Shown here one piece after another: positions 43,167 through 52,185 of a DNA stretch of 64,000 nucleotides. This DNA comes from Candidatus Eremiobacterota bacterium (GTDB taxonomy: Bacteria; Vulcanimicrobiota; CADAWZ01; Ess09-12). Position 1 is the first letter of the stretch, and each line of letters begins with the position of its first letter. The stretch is from positions 124,001 to 188,000 of the forward strand of contig JAVHLM010000001.1 of the NCBI GenBank assembly GCA_031082125.1, given 5' to 3'. Made by a program: the position numbers and the translations under genes. The notes beneath the pieces were generated by a model. That model did not search any database. It worked only from the letters and a program-made list of their open reading frames with translations, and was not told the DNA's origin.

Positions 43167-44816
43167 GTGGAAGATTTCTCTATTATAGCTTATGCCTTTG
43201 GGTTTCTTGTCTTTGTCTATTGTGCCATGCTTGTGGCCACTCTTCAGGCGCTTATGAGGGTAAGGCTCAAGCGGGGGACCTGCTCCATGGGCGATCCCGC
43301 CGTTATCCCCCCGCCAGTTGCCTCGGTATTCGCTCCCTATGGAGAAAAGCTCCTGAACTGGGGATTTGTGCACTCCCACTTCATCCTTGTGGACAGCCCC
43401 TTCGTGAACCGCTTCTCGGAAAAGTGGGGAAGCGTATATCTCCATCATGGTGAGCAGAGCGCCGCGTTCCTTTACCCTTCCGATCTCCCCGACAGGAACG
43501 CTCCCTGCAGCGTGGAATTCACCACGCTTTTTGAGAACCGGGAGCGCCTTGTGACGGTAAACGGGTCATCCCACAGGATGATCGGGACAATGCCCCTCAC
43601 TGTCATCAGGGATCCATGGGCAGATACGCTCCGCGCACAATGGGATGCCCATCAGGAGGAGCTGCGGAAAAAGCCCGGGATGCCCAGGGAGGAGGCACCT
43701 GAGGAATCAGTGGTCAGCTATGGCGAGTTTCTCAGTGAATACATCGATCACCTTCTCCAGATCAGATGGATCATTCCGGCAGAAGACGGCTCGTTCCGCC
43801 TGAGTTTCATGGCAGCCCTCAGAACAGCCTTCACCATGATGGCCGGCGAGGGGAAGGCGGCGCAGATGAGAAAAGCCATGAAGCTCTGTAAAAAAGAGGA
43901 TCTCATCGATATTGACGTTCCCGTGGAGCTTGAAGTCGAGGCTTACCGGCGCATGAATGACTTCTCCGAGGGAAAGTCAATGGGGCGCCTCACGAAGCTC
44001 ATTCTCCTTGTGGTTTCCGTAGCATTCTTCGGTCTTTCATTCCACTACTCGCTCTCGCTGCTGAGCCTTCTTATTCTCATCGGCGTCCTTTTTGTCCATG
44101 AGATGGGCCATTACGTGGCGATGCGCCTCTTTCATTACCGCGATGTGAAGGTCTTCTTCATCCCCTTCCTGGGAGCAGTCACCATGGGAATGCAGAAAGA
44201 GCCAAAGCCCATGGAGAAAATCGTGGTAAGCTTCATGGGACCTGTGCCGGGCATCATCGCAGGCCTGCTCCTCTGCGCCGTCCCCTCACCGCCGGAGCTG
44301 ATGAAAGAGACGGTCCTGATGCTCCTTGTCATTAACTACCTGAACCTTCTTCCCCTCATGCCCCTTGACGGAGGCCAGATCTTCAACCTGATGATGGCGC
44401 GCTTCCCCTATCTCCAGGCCATCTTCCAGATAGTGAGCGCCGTTATCCTCTCCGTGGTCTTCGGGATTCTCCTCAAGACACCGCTCCTGCTCATCATAGG
44501 AGCTGTTCTGGCGATGAACGGCTTCTTACGCATCCCTGCATGCACGCTCCTCAAAAAGCTCCGCGCCAATGTGGCCCAGTACGGCGGCGATCTCAAAGAG
44601 AGCGGGCTTGTGAAGGAAATATTCCTGCTGATGAAGGAAAAGCCTTATGATTCCATGCTCTTTCAGCGAAAATACCAGACCGTGAAAGGAATCGCCGACA
44701 CCTATATCAATGAGCTCCCCGGGGTGCTCCTGATCTGCCTCACACTGCTCTTTTACCTCTTCCTTTTCGCTCTTCCCGTGGTGATCCTGATGATGAAGAT
44801 CTTCCTCAGGCACTAG
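43167..44816 (+). CDS. M50 (site-2 protease-type) membrane metalloprotease
   Basis: A 549-residue protein starting at GTG 43167 after GAGGGGG. One N-terminal membrane helix (about 6-28) is followed by a cytoplasmic or periplasmic domain of about 240 residues. The M50 core comes next: TM helices with HEMGHY (311-316, zinc ligands His311 and His315, catalytic Glu312), then further helices and LLPLMPLDGGQ (394-404), where Asp401 is the third ligand. Two more helices close the protein (about 420-460 and 520-547). M50 enzymes cleave membrane-anchored substrates such as anti-sigma factors within the membrane. No partner is obvious. It is divergent from the M23 gene and ends 3 bp from the convergent glutamine synthetase-like gene. 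Confidence 0.9.
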   Translation: MEDFSIIAYAFGFLVFVYCAMLVATLQALMRVRLKRGTCSMGDPAVIPPPVASVFAPYGEKLLNWGFVHSHFILVDSPFVNRFSEKWGSVYLHHGEQSAAFLYPSDLPDRNAPCSVEFTTLFENRERLVTVNGSSHRMIGTMPLTVIRDPWADTLRAQWDAHQEELRKKPGMPREEAPEESVVSYGEFLSEYIDHLLQIRWIIPAEDGSFRLSFMAALRTAFTMMAGEGKAAQMRKAMKLCKKEDLIDIDVPVELEVEAYRRMNDFSEGKSMGRLTKLILLVVSVAFFGLSFHYSLSLLSLLILIGVLFVHEMGHYVAMRLFHYRDVKVFFIPFLGAVTMGMQKEPKPMEKIVVSFMGPVPGIIAGLLLCAVPSPPELMKETVLMLLVINYLNLLPLMPLDGGQIFNLMMARFPYLQAIFQIVSAVILSVVFGILLKTPLLLIIGAVLAMNGFLRIPACTLLKKLRANVAQYGGDLKESGLVKEIFLLMKEKPYDSMLFQRKYQTVKGIADTYINELPGVLLICLTLLFYLFLFALPVVILMMKIFLRH

Positions 44817-44819
44817 CCC

Positions 44820-46154
44820 TCAGTACTTGTCGGCGAGCATCTCCACTTCCTCGACATGCTTGAAATTCTTCATGGCGGCGCATTCAGCTTTTCTCACGGC
44901 TATAAAGGCTTTCGCCAGGCGCTCGCCCATGGCATTGAGGAGAACCTCGTCCTTCTCGAGGTGTCCGATGGACACGTCAGGATGCTCAGGCAGCCTCTCG
45001 ATGCCGAGATCCATCATCTCCTTGACACTGAGGCTCCCGGGGTCGGACAGGGCAGGGCTTGCCAGGGCAATGTTTCTTTTCACGCCGTCAAGCCCCGCGG
45101 CGATGACAGCGGCCATCGCGATATAAGGATTCGATGCTGCGTCAATGGTCTTGAATTCAAAGCTCCACACCCTTTTCCCGACGGGATCGCTTATGGTCCG
45201 CACGGCAGCTTCCCTGTTATCGGGCCCCCAGCAGCGGAAAGCGCCGCTCCAGCAATGAGGCTTGAGTCTCTTGTACGAGTTGGGCACAGGCACCGTGATA
45301 GCCATAAGGGCGGGGAGGTGCTCAAGGAGCCCCGCGATAAAGCTCCTGGTCGCTTTCGAGATTCCATGAGGGTCCTCGCCGTCGGCCGTGATATTCTGCC
45401 CTTTCTGCCAGAGGCTCATATGGATGTGGCAGCCGCTTCCCGCCTTGTCGCCGAAAAGCTTGGGCATGAATGAGGCTCTCATGCCATGATGAAGGGCGGT
45501 GGCATGGACCGTCTCGCGGAAGGCGATCTGGTTGTCTGCGGCCTGCATCGGCGTAGTATAGTGCATGGTTATCTCGGCCTGGCCGGGGCCCGATTCCGGG
45601 TAGTACTGCTCCACGGTGATTCCCTGTGCAATAAGGGCTCTGGTGATATCCTCTATGACGTTTTTCGAGAAGTCCATCGCATAGGTGGCGGCGAAGGGGG
45701 TATAGTCCAGAGGCACCGGTGAGTCAACAAGCTCCTTCAGCAGATAGAACTCATTTTCAAAGGAGCATTTTATCTCAAGGTCCTCATTTTCGGCGGCGGC
45801 CACTATCTTCCTCAGGAAACCCCTGGGGCAGAGAGGCCAGGGCTCGCCTTTCTTCATCATGTCTCCCATGACCCGGGCGTGGCCCTGAGCGTAAGGGAGA
45901 GACGTGCAGCTCGCCCAGTCCGGCATGAGGTGCACCTCCCCCGCCGGTGAGAGGCCGCTTCCTTCAACAAGGGCGTCGTACATCACCGGGACGCCCATCT
46001 GGGCCTCCGAGATGCCCACGCCGGTTCCATACCACTGCTGAAAGGACTTCGCGTACACCGCCTTGCCTCTGATGATGTTGGCGTTGTCACACCAAAGGAC
46101 CCTGATAAACTCTACTCCCGACGATTCAAGCGACTGAATAATCTCCTCGTTCAT
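44820..46154 (-). CDS. Glutamine synthetase-family enzyme (GlnA/PuuA/GlnT-like)
   Basis: A 444-residue GS-family protein. The N-terminal beta-grasp domain is at about 10-100 (VEFIRVLWCDNANIIRGKAV). The catalytic domain follows: CSFENEFYLL (metal-binding Glu residues), QAEITMHYTTPMQAAD, KLFGDKAGSGCHIHMSLW with the conserved His, and NSYKRLKPHCWSG. The near C-terminal region has WSFEFKTIDAASNPYIAMAA. It should ligate ammonia or an amine to glutamate with ATP. The sequence is not the canonical GlnA form (no adenylylation-loop match seen), and gamma-glutamyl-amine ligases of polyamine metabolism are similar. The ATG at 46154 follows AGGAGGAACGAGG. It is alone between convergent and co-directional neighbours. 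Confidence 0.88.
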   Translation of the reverse strand: MNEEIIQSLESSGVEFIRVLWCDNANIIRGKAVYAKSFQQWYGTGVGISEAQMGVPVMYDALVEGSGLSPAGEVHLMPDWASCTSLPYAQGHARVMGDMMKKGEPWPLCPRGFLRKIVAAAENEDLEIKCSFENEFYLLKELVDSPVPLDYTPFAATYAMDFSKNVIEDITRALIAQGITVEQYYPESGPGQAEITMHYTTPMQAADNQIAFRETVHATALHHGMRASFMPKLFGDKAGSGCHIHMSLWQKGQNITADGEDPHGISKATRSFIAGLLEHLPALMAITVPVPNSYKRLKPHCWSGAFRCWGPDNREAAVRTISDPVGKRVWSFEFKTIDAASNPYIAMAAVIAAGLDGVKRNIALASPALSDPGSLSVKEMMDLGIERLPEHPDVSIGHLEKDEVLLNAMGERLAKAFIAVRKAECAAMKNFKHVEEVEMLADKY

Positions 46155-46217
46155 CCTCGTTCCTCCTTTTCCTGATCACTCACTACTCTTATCACAAGCG
46201 CCCCGTCCCGGGGAGCA

Positions 46218-48587
46218 TCAGTATCCCAGTATGGTGACCCCTCCCGGAGGGAGCACCATGGCGCCGTCACGCCCTGCTTCCGGCGAAACAGCCGGCTTGC
46301 GGTAATAATACCTTTTCACCGTGTCACTGAAGGTATAACGACAGTCCCTCTCAAGATCAAGATTCACAAGCACCGCGGCTTTCTCGGCCGATCTATCTCC
46401 CGACTGGAGCGACAGGAAAAGGAGGGGCTCGGGAGCCTCCTTTACCACGAGGTGCTGGTTCTTTGCAAGAAGAGACTTCATTTTCTCAAGGGCCTTGTTG
46501 AGGGCCACAATGTCGCCGATAAAGTGCCTGGCACTGGTCCATTCCTCGCCCTGCCTGTCTGGCTTGCAGAAAAGAAGGAGCTTGGGCGCATCGGGGTGTG
46601 CTTTGCGCTCCTCAGGCGTCATATAGTCGTAAAACTGCCGGGCCTCCTTGATATGGGTCGAGAGGCCCACGTTGATAGTTGATGAGGGCACAAACTCGCT
46701 GGCAAAAACGGCGTTGAACAGAAATGGCGATCCCTCACGGGCCGCCATTACCCTGAAGAGCTCGTAGTACATGAGGGCAATCCTCCGTGCCTTCACCGGG
46801 TCAACAGGAGCGCAGGTGAAATCCCTCACGGCAGTATCCCCGAGGAAGGGCGCCCTTGCAAGAATCCTCGCAGCCGGCGTCTGGCCTATCCTTTTCGTGT
46901 TGTAGTTCTCAGGGAAACCGAACATCCTGCCTTTGTAACGGGGTGACGAAGCCACTTCCCTGCACATCTTCACCGTGTGCTCCCTGTAGAATGAAAGAGC
47001 ATCCCGGGGGCTGTCCTCGTACTTCTTCATCTCCGAGGAATCGCTGTATGAGGGCATACAGTAGGAAAAAGCCTTGCCCGTGATAATCATGGGCGACCTG
47101 GCAAGATCGGCGAAGGAGGCCCCCAGGTTCTCTTCCCAGACAAGGGGCAGCACTTTCCTGATATCCTTCTTGAGATCGTCAGGAAGGGCGTGGCCCATAT
47201 CAAGGACAAAGCCGTCAACACCCATGGCCTTGAATTTTCCGAAATACCCCGTGATCATCTTCCACACGGGCTCGTTCCGGTAGCGGCGCTCCACCGAGGG
47301 CTCCACATCCTTGAAAAACTTTGCCGTCACGAAAGAGAGCGCGTTGAGCATGGGGAGCTTTCCGTCGTTATTTGCATAGAGGCGGAGGTACGTCACATCC
47401 TGCCAGAAAGGCTGGATCTCGAAGGGGGTATCACAGAAGGCAGGGAATACCTCTGCCCTGAGGCTTTCATCGAGGGCTCCTTTTTCCTTGCCGGCGGCTC
47501 CCCTTGCATAGTAATATCCTGTGAGCCTCCCGTCAGCCTCGCGCTTCACCACATCGGGCGATGCCAGGAACCACGAGGCAAATTCCGGGTCAGTTTTCGT
47601 GACATCGATGAGATCGTCCAGGGTATAGGTCCCTCCATATATCTTTTTCTTGTAATCATTATAAAACCACTTCTCAAAAGAGGGGCGGTCGCGGAAGGTC
47701 TTCTTCCCCCCGTCAGTGGGATATTGATAAGAGGGGCTGTAGTATTCAGGCATTCTCCTGGGAGTCCCTGCCTTGACCCAGTAGCCGTACTGGGGATGCT
47801 TCTCCAGGATCGTGGAGTCTATCGAGAGGGTCCGGGGGATCACCTCCTGGACTACTTTCATGCCCATGGCGTGGGCCGCCTCGATGAAAGCCCGGTACTG
47901 CTCGGCGGCGCTCTGGGGGAAGAGAGGATCGGCAAGGTTCGGATCAATGGTGAAAGGATCCCTGATAGCGAAAGGGGAGCCCAGGTTGCCCTTGCGGCCG
48001 TATACGCCTATCTCCGTGATAGGCTGGAAATGGATCGTCGTGTATCCCAGGGCTTTCAAATAGGGCAATACAAGGATGTTCCTGGCAAAAGTTCCTGTTT
48101 CACGGGTCCCCTGGGCATTGAGAGTGATATCGGCCCCGCCGGCTGAGCCGATAAGGCCGTCACCATCCAGATCATACATCGACATGAGCCTTGGAAGGGC
48201 ATTGACTGCCACTATGCCCTTCCCTGTCAAAAGATTGCACTCATGCGCATCTGTGGAGCCTTTTTCTTCAGCGGCAAAAATTTTCTTGATGACCTCGGCA
48301 TAGAGCACATAAGGCCTCTCGACCTTCGCGGCCCCGGTAACCTGGCCCTGGGCAAGAAGCTTTTCCAGGTGGCCCCGGGGATCAAGGGGGCTCACCATCC
48401 AGGCACGGGGGATGACGAAATCCCCCCGGGGTTCATCGCCGCGGTGCTGCTCGCAGGTGGCAAGCATCGATTCAAGGGCAGGGCAGCTCTTTTCGGGAGA
48501 GGAGGGCTGTCCCCACGAATACCCTGCCATGAAGAATATCATGAGGCACAGGAGAACGGCAGCGCACACAGTATGGCTTCTCACCAA
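46218..48587 (-). CDS. Exported GH13 (alpha-amylase)-like protein with degenerate active site
   Basis: A 789-residue protein with a Sec signal (about 1-26). An EF-hand-like loop, YDLDGDGLIG, lies near 139-148. A (beta/alpha)8 GH13-like barrel follows: YLKALGYTTIHFQPITEIG, GMKVVQEVIPRTLS (region I), GVDGFVLDMGHALP (region II, the nucleophile Asp appears present but GFR has become GFV), LVWEENLG (region III area) and FGFPENYNTKRIG (region IV). In region IV the invariant NHD of active enzymes reads NYN. A C-terminal beta domain ends at PPGGVTILGY. It probably binds or processes alpha-glucans outside the cytoplasm, with weak or no catalysis. It has no neighbours in carbohydrate metabolism. Confidence 0.8.
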   Translation of the reverse strand: MVRSHTVCAAVLLCLMIFFMAGYSWGQPSSPEKSCPALESMLATCEQHRGDEPRGDFVIPRAWMVSPLDPRGHLEKLLAQGQVTGAAKVERPYVLYAEVIKKIFAAEEKGSTDAHECNLLTGKGIVAVNALPRLMSMYDLDGDGLIGSAGGADITLNAQGTRETGTFARNILVLPYLKALGYTTIHFQPITEIGVYGRKGNLGSPFAIRDPFTIDPNLADPLFPQSAAEQYRAFIEAAHAMGMKVVQEVIPRTLSIDSTILEKHPQYGYWVKAGTPRRMPEYYSPSYQYPTDGGKKTFRDRPSFEKWFYNDYKKKIYGGTYTLDDLIDVTKTDPEFASWFLASPDVVKREADGRLTGYYYARGAAGKEKGALDESLRAEVFPAFCDTPFEIQPFWQDVTYLRLYANNDGKLPMLNALSFVTAKFFKDVEPSVERRYRNEPVWKMITGYFGKFKAMGVDGFVLDMGHALPDDLKKDIRKVLPLVWEENLGASFADLARSPMIITGKAFSYCMPSYSDSSEMKKYEDSPRDALSFYREHTVKMCREVASSPRYKGRMFGFPENYNTKRIGQTPAARILARAPFLGDTAVRDFTCAPVDPVKARRIALMYYELFRVMAAREGSPFLFNAVFASEFVPSSTINVGLSTHIKEARQFYDYMTPEERKAHPDAPKLLLFCKPDRQGEEWTSARHFIGDIVALNKALEKMKSLLAKNQHLVVKEAPEPLLFLSLQSGDRSAEKAAVLVNLDLERDCRYTFSDTVKRYYYRKPAVSPEAGRDGAMVLPPGGVTILGY

Positions 48588-48806
48588 GGCAACCTCCTTA
48601 CCGGGGACTGGCTGAAGAGGCCCCTCTCCATGCTTTTTTCTCCAGGATTATCTGTCTTGAGGTGCTCACCCCGTAATGATGCGAGGACTATGCACTTCCT
48701 TATAGTATTTGGTGCCAGGAAGAAACTTCCTTCTTGGTGGAGTGGAGACAATGGCACCACTGCCTGAAGGTATTTCACCGGGAGCCCTCTAATAATCACT
48801 GGAAGA

Positions 48807-49748
48807 GTGAAAGGTGGTGCCTCCATCGTTACCGGTGTCATTCTGTATCTTTTTACCGGTGCACTGCTGGGGATTATTATCTCCGCAGGCCTTTACTGGC
48901 TCTTCCTTTCAGACCTCATTGCCAGACAGCGCCGCTTTGAATATGAGATAAATCTGACCACGGAGAGCGGATGCCTCGAAAAGAACAGCCTCCTGGAGCT
49001 CTCCTTCCTGCTCCACGGCCTCCAGGGGGCACGGGATGCGGCCCTTTACCGCCTGATAGAGGAGCGTTTTCTTATCATCCAGGAATACACCTCAAGGGAA
49101 AAGCGCAGCGAATGGCGCACCATCACCGCGGCGCCTGACATAGAGGAGCTTCTCTCAGACGATGAAAAAAACCGCTCCCTCCACCCCATAGAGCTTATCA
49201 TTGCGAAGGGACTCATCGGGAAGAAGACGACATACGGGAAATTTCAACAGGAGCTTGTTGATGACTGGCCGGCGCGGCTCTCAAAGGAGCTCTCGGCCTT
49301 CAGGGAGAGCATGGTCAGGCACTATACGGAAATGGGCTTTCTCCTTTCGGACAGGTACAAGGAGTATGTCAGGACAATGAGCCTCCCCGCAACAGGCCGC
49401 GGCACGACACTTCTTTTCTCCGCCTCCGCCCTGCTCTCGACTGCGGCACTTGGCATCCTTCTTGTCGAAGGCCTCTCGCCGTTCACAAAAGATGGTATTT
49501 CTCTGCGCCTCATGGCGCTCCTTGTCTCCAGCGCCATCGCATCTTTTGCTTCAGCCTTTCACTTCTCATCGCTTTTGAGGAGCTATTATGACACTTTCCC
49601 CTCTTCGTGGCTCACTCTCAAGGGGAAAGAGGCCCTGAAGGCTTTCATGAAAACCCATCCTTCCCTCAGGATGCTTTTTGAAAGGTCGATTCCCGCCGTG
49701 AGGGAGAAACTTTCGGCAGGTCCCGGGGAGCAGGCTCATGGAGAGTGA
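48807..49748 (+). CDS. TIGR04222-like membrane protein
   Basis: A 313-residue protein, start uncertain (GTG 48807, with a poorly placed GGAAGA before it). One membrane helix at about 8-34, a cytoplasmic-type helical domain (about 45-185) and two more helices (about 203-225 and 232-255). The segment NSLLELSFLLHGLQGARDAA (residues 60-79) followed by LYRLIEERFLIIQEY resembles the ELAfLaGG...AL..L motif of TIGR04222 proteins, and LHPIELIIAKGL fits the second family helix. The function of that family is unknown. It is divergent from the GH13 gene, and 3 bp separate its stop from that of the convergent TPR/ankyrin gene. Confidence 0.65.
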   Translation: MKGGASIVTGVILYLFTGALLGIIISAGLYWLFLSDLIARQRRFEYEINLTTESGCLEKNSLLELSFLLHGLQGARDAALYRLIEERFLIIQEYTSREKRSEWRTITAAPDIEELLSDDEKNRSLHPIELIIAKGLIGKKTTYGKFQQELVDDWPARLSKELSAFRESMVRHYTEMGFLLSDRYKEYVRTMSLPATGRGTTLLFSASALLSTAALGILLVEGLSPFTKDGISLRLMALLVSSAIASFASAFHFSSLLRSYYDTFPSSWLTLKGKEALKAFMKTHPSLRMLFERSIPAVREKLSAGPGEQAHGE

Positions 49749-49751
49749 GAG

Positions 49752-51047
49752 CTACCGCCCCTGCTTCCAGCCATGGGCACGAAGGATCTCTGCAGCGCTC
49801 TCATGGCCTTTGGCCATGGCCCAGTGAAGGGGCGTCCTGTTGCCTCCATCGCGGGCATTTACCATGGCCCCCGCCGCGATTAGGACCTTTATCACTTCCC
49901 CATGGCCCTCGTGGGCAGCAAGGTGAAGGGGGGTAAGGTGCTTGTGGTCACGGGCATCTATATCGGCACCTTTTGCGATAAGAAATCCCGCCACATCGGC
50001 AAGGCCGTTGTACGCCGCCAGGTGAAGGGGGGTCTGCCCCTTGTCGTTCCATGCATTGATGCCTGTGCCTGCCGATATAAGCCTTGAGAGCGTCTCGTGG
50101 TCCTTGTTTTTTATAGCCTCGGAGAACCTGGAGAGGACCTCGAGAAAATACCGCCTCGCATCACCCGTGGAGACATTCCTGAAGATCCCGAAGATATCAT
50201 CAGAACACTCGTAGGAAACGAGGCGCTCGAGACCGAGCTTCTCGCCTATGTGCTCCTCGCCTCCCCTGTCCACAAAACGCTTCAGGGCCGCAAGGTCCAT
50301 CCTCTCAATGGCATCGGAGAAGGATATCTCACGGGACTCCGCTGCGGGCTTTTTAGGCTCCTTTCCCAGCTCGCGCCGGCACACCTGCTGGAGATATTCA
50401 TTCTTCTTGGAGGGGGGGAGCCTCATGAGCACCGCGAGAGCCTGCTCAAAATAGGGGGAGGCCCGCCGGGGCTCATGTGCGGCCTTGAGCCTTCTCGCGG
50501 CGGCGATGAGATAATCAGCCATCATGTCATCATCTCCGAAAGAGCGCTGATACAGTGAAAAGCCCTCACGGTAATGAGTTTCGGCCTTCTCGATGTCTCC
50601 CTGCCGCAGGATGGCATCGGCATAGTAGAGATGACAGAGGGCATGATCACCGGGATGGAGATCCATCGGCGGGAGTGATGCGAAGAGCTCAAGGGCTTCA
50701 TGGAGGGAGGCTTCCGCCTCTTTTGGCCTGTGCAGATCATTGTGAACCCTGCCTATGTAAAAGTGGCAGAGAGCCACCTCTGCCAAGGCATTGACGGATT
50801 TAAAGAGTGACAGGGCGCTTAGGAAAGAGCTTCCTGCTTCCTCGAGCTCGGTGGAGGAACTGCTTGCAAGGACCACGCCTATGTTGAGAAGGCAGTATGC
50901 CTGGTGCCTCTCCGTCCCGGGAAGCTTTTTGGAAATCTCCAGAGACCTGTCGAAGCACTCCCGGGCTTCCCAGAACTCGCCGGCCTTCAGATGCTCAAGG
51001 CCCCTGTCAAACTCCCCGTGAGCCTTATCAAGATAATTATCGCTCAC
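49752..51047 (-). CDS. TPR-ankyrin fusion protein
   Basis: A 431-residue cytoplasmic protein beginning at GTG 51047 behind AAGGGGG. The N-terminal half holds about five TPR-like helix pairs (residues 5-225). A linker of about 85 residues follows (EISFSDAIERMDLAALKRFVDRGG resembles a degenerate ankyrin unit). Three canonical ankyrin repeats close the protein: GQTPLHLAAYNGL, HLTPLHLAAHEGH and NRTPLHWAMAKGH. Both halves are protein-interaction scaffolds and no enzyme domain is present. It is the third gene of a probable operon after two lipoproteins (DUF4253 and a propeller). The gap to the propeller gene is 9 bp. Confidence 0.9.
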   Translation of the reverse strand: MSDNYLDKAHGEFDRGLEHLKAGEFWEARECFDRSLEISKKLPGTERHQAYCLLNIGVVLASSSSTELEEAGSSFLSALSLFKSVNALAEVALCHFYIGRVHNDLHRPKEAEASLHEALELFASLPPMDLHPGDHALCHLYYADAILRQGDIEKAETHYREGFSLYQRSFGDDDMMADYLIAAARRLKAAHEPRRASPYFEQALAVLMRLPPSKKNEYLQQVCRRELGKEPKKPAAESREISFSDAIERMDLAALKRFVDRGGEEHIGEKLGLERLVSYECSDDIFGIFRNVSTGDARRYFLEVLSRFSEAIKNKDHETLSRLISAGTGINAWNDKGQTPLHLAAYNGLADVAGFLIAKGADIDARDHKHLTPLHLAAHEGHGEVIKVLIAAGAMVNARDGGNRTPLHWAMAKGHESAAEILRAHGWKQGR

Positions 51048-51056
51048 TTGGCCCCC

Positions 51057-52184
51057 TTACTGCCATCTGTCGTATCTCATAACCCGCGCCTTCCCATCAT
51101 ATCCATCATCCCTGAACCCTGCAAAGACATAGCCGTCCTGAACGAGAAGATTGACTGAGCGCACTTCTCCCGAGGAGAACCCCTTCTTTCCCAGGGCCTC
51201 CCAGCCCCACCCGCTGTAGTACATCACCGTAGCCTTATTCTCATGGTCACTGTCTTTGAAAGCCACATAGACGCCCCCCCCCGTCACAAAGCACGAAGTG
51301 TACTCGACGGGGCCGTCGGAAAATCCCGCCGAGCCCACACTTTCCCATGATCCCGTGTACTTCATCACCGTAGCCCTTGCGCTGTAGCCGCCGTCGCGGT
51401 AAGCCACGTAGGGCACACCGCTGTAAATAAAGAGCGAAGTATACTGCGCGGTATCAGAGGAAAAACCGGGACTCCCCATGAACTGCCAGGCGCCGTTTAC
51501 GAAATGAGACACCGTCGCCCTGTTCCCCCGCGTCCCGTCCATATAAGCGATTCCAGGCACAGAATTATAGACTGAAAGGGATATGTCACCGGCAGTTCCC
51601 TCGGTAAAGCCGGCATTTCCCACAGGAAGCCAGGAACCTTCGTGATAGCGCATGACTGTCGCTTTGTTGCCGTTACCCCCGTCCATGTAAGCCACATAGG
51701 GCACCCCGCCGTATACTTTGAGCGATATAAATGCCGCTTCACCTGCAGAAAAGCCCGACCTTCCGACATAGCTCCATTGCCCGCCGTCAAACCGCATCAC
51801 CGTTACGCCGTTCCCGTTTACATGGTCGCGGAATGCCACATAAGGGATTGCATCGCTCAAAGAAAGGGAGAGAGAATCCATGGTGCCTGGTGAAAACCCG
51901 GCATTGCCAACATTGGACCACGACCATCCGTCATATTTCATTACCGTGGCCCTGTTGCCGTTGGCAATATCGCGGTAGCCCATGTAGTATCCGCTCCCGT
52001 TGGCATCAAACGAGAGATAATCGACTTCACCTGCCGAAAAACCTGAGTAACCCAGCGATCCCCAGAGATCCTCATCAGACGTGGAGCTGTTGCCGGAGGT
52101 ACCGGTCCAGCCGCCGTTGTCATCCTTTGAGCAGCCCGTCACAAAAAATACGAGAAGAATGATAAATGCACTTATGTACCGCAT
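51057..52184 (-). CDS. Lipoprotein with seven-repeat beta-propeller
   Basis: A 375-residue lipoprotein (lipobox FFVTGC, Cys18). After a short Gly/Ser linker the mature protein is made of seven repeats of 47-50 residues with the consensus GFSxG...(I/L)SL......VPYVAYxDG..G.(R/K)ATVMxY.....W..VG. Seven repeats of this size suggest a seven-bladed propeller. I know similar 'PYVAY' repeats only from uncharacterised surface proteins. It is anchored on the outer face of a membrane, perhaps for protein or glycan binding. Its ATG is one base after the stop of the DUF4253 lipoprotein (TGACATG), and 9 bp separate it from the TPR-ankyrin gene. Confidence 0.87.
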   Translation of the reverse strand: MRYISAFIILLVFFVTGCSKDDNGGWTGTSGNSSTSDEDLWGSLGYSGFSAGEVDYLSFDANGSGYYMGYRDIANGNRATVMKYDGWSWSNVGNAGFSPGTMDSLSLSLSDAIPYVAFRDHVNGNGVTVMRFDGGQWSYVGRSGFSAGEAAFISLKVYGGVPYVAYMDGGNGNKATVMRYHEGSWLPVGNAGFTEGTAGDISLSVYNSVPGIAYMDGTRGNRATVSHFVNGAWQFMGSPGFSSDTAQYTSLFIYSGVPYVAYRDGGYSARATVMKYTGSWESVGSAGFSDGPVEYTSCFVTGGGVYVAFKDSDHENKATVMYYSGWGWEALGKKGFSSGEVRSVNLLVQDGYVFAGFRDDGYDGKARVMRYDRWQ

Positions 52185-52185
52185 G

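Noticed and set aside
48700-48770. Inverted segments (TGGTGCC...GGCACCA with an inner GGAAG/CTTCC stem) as a riboswitch before 48807
   Set aside because: The pairs are short, and the arrangement does not match any riboswitch class I know.
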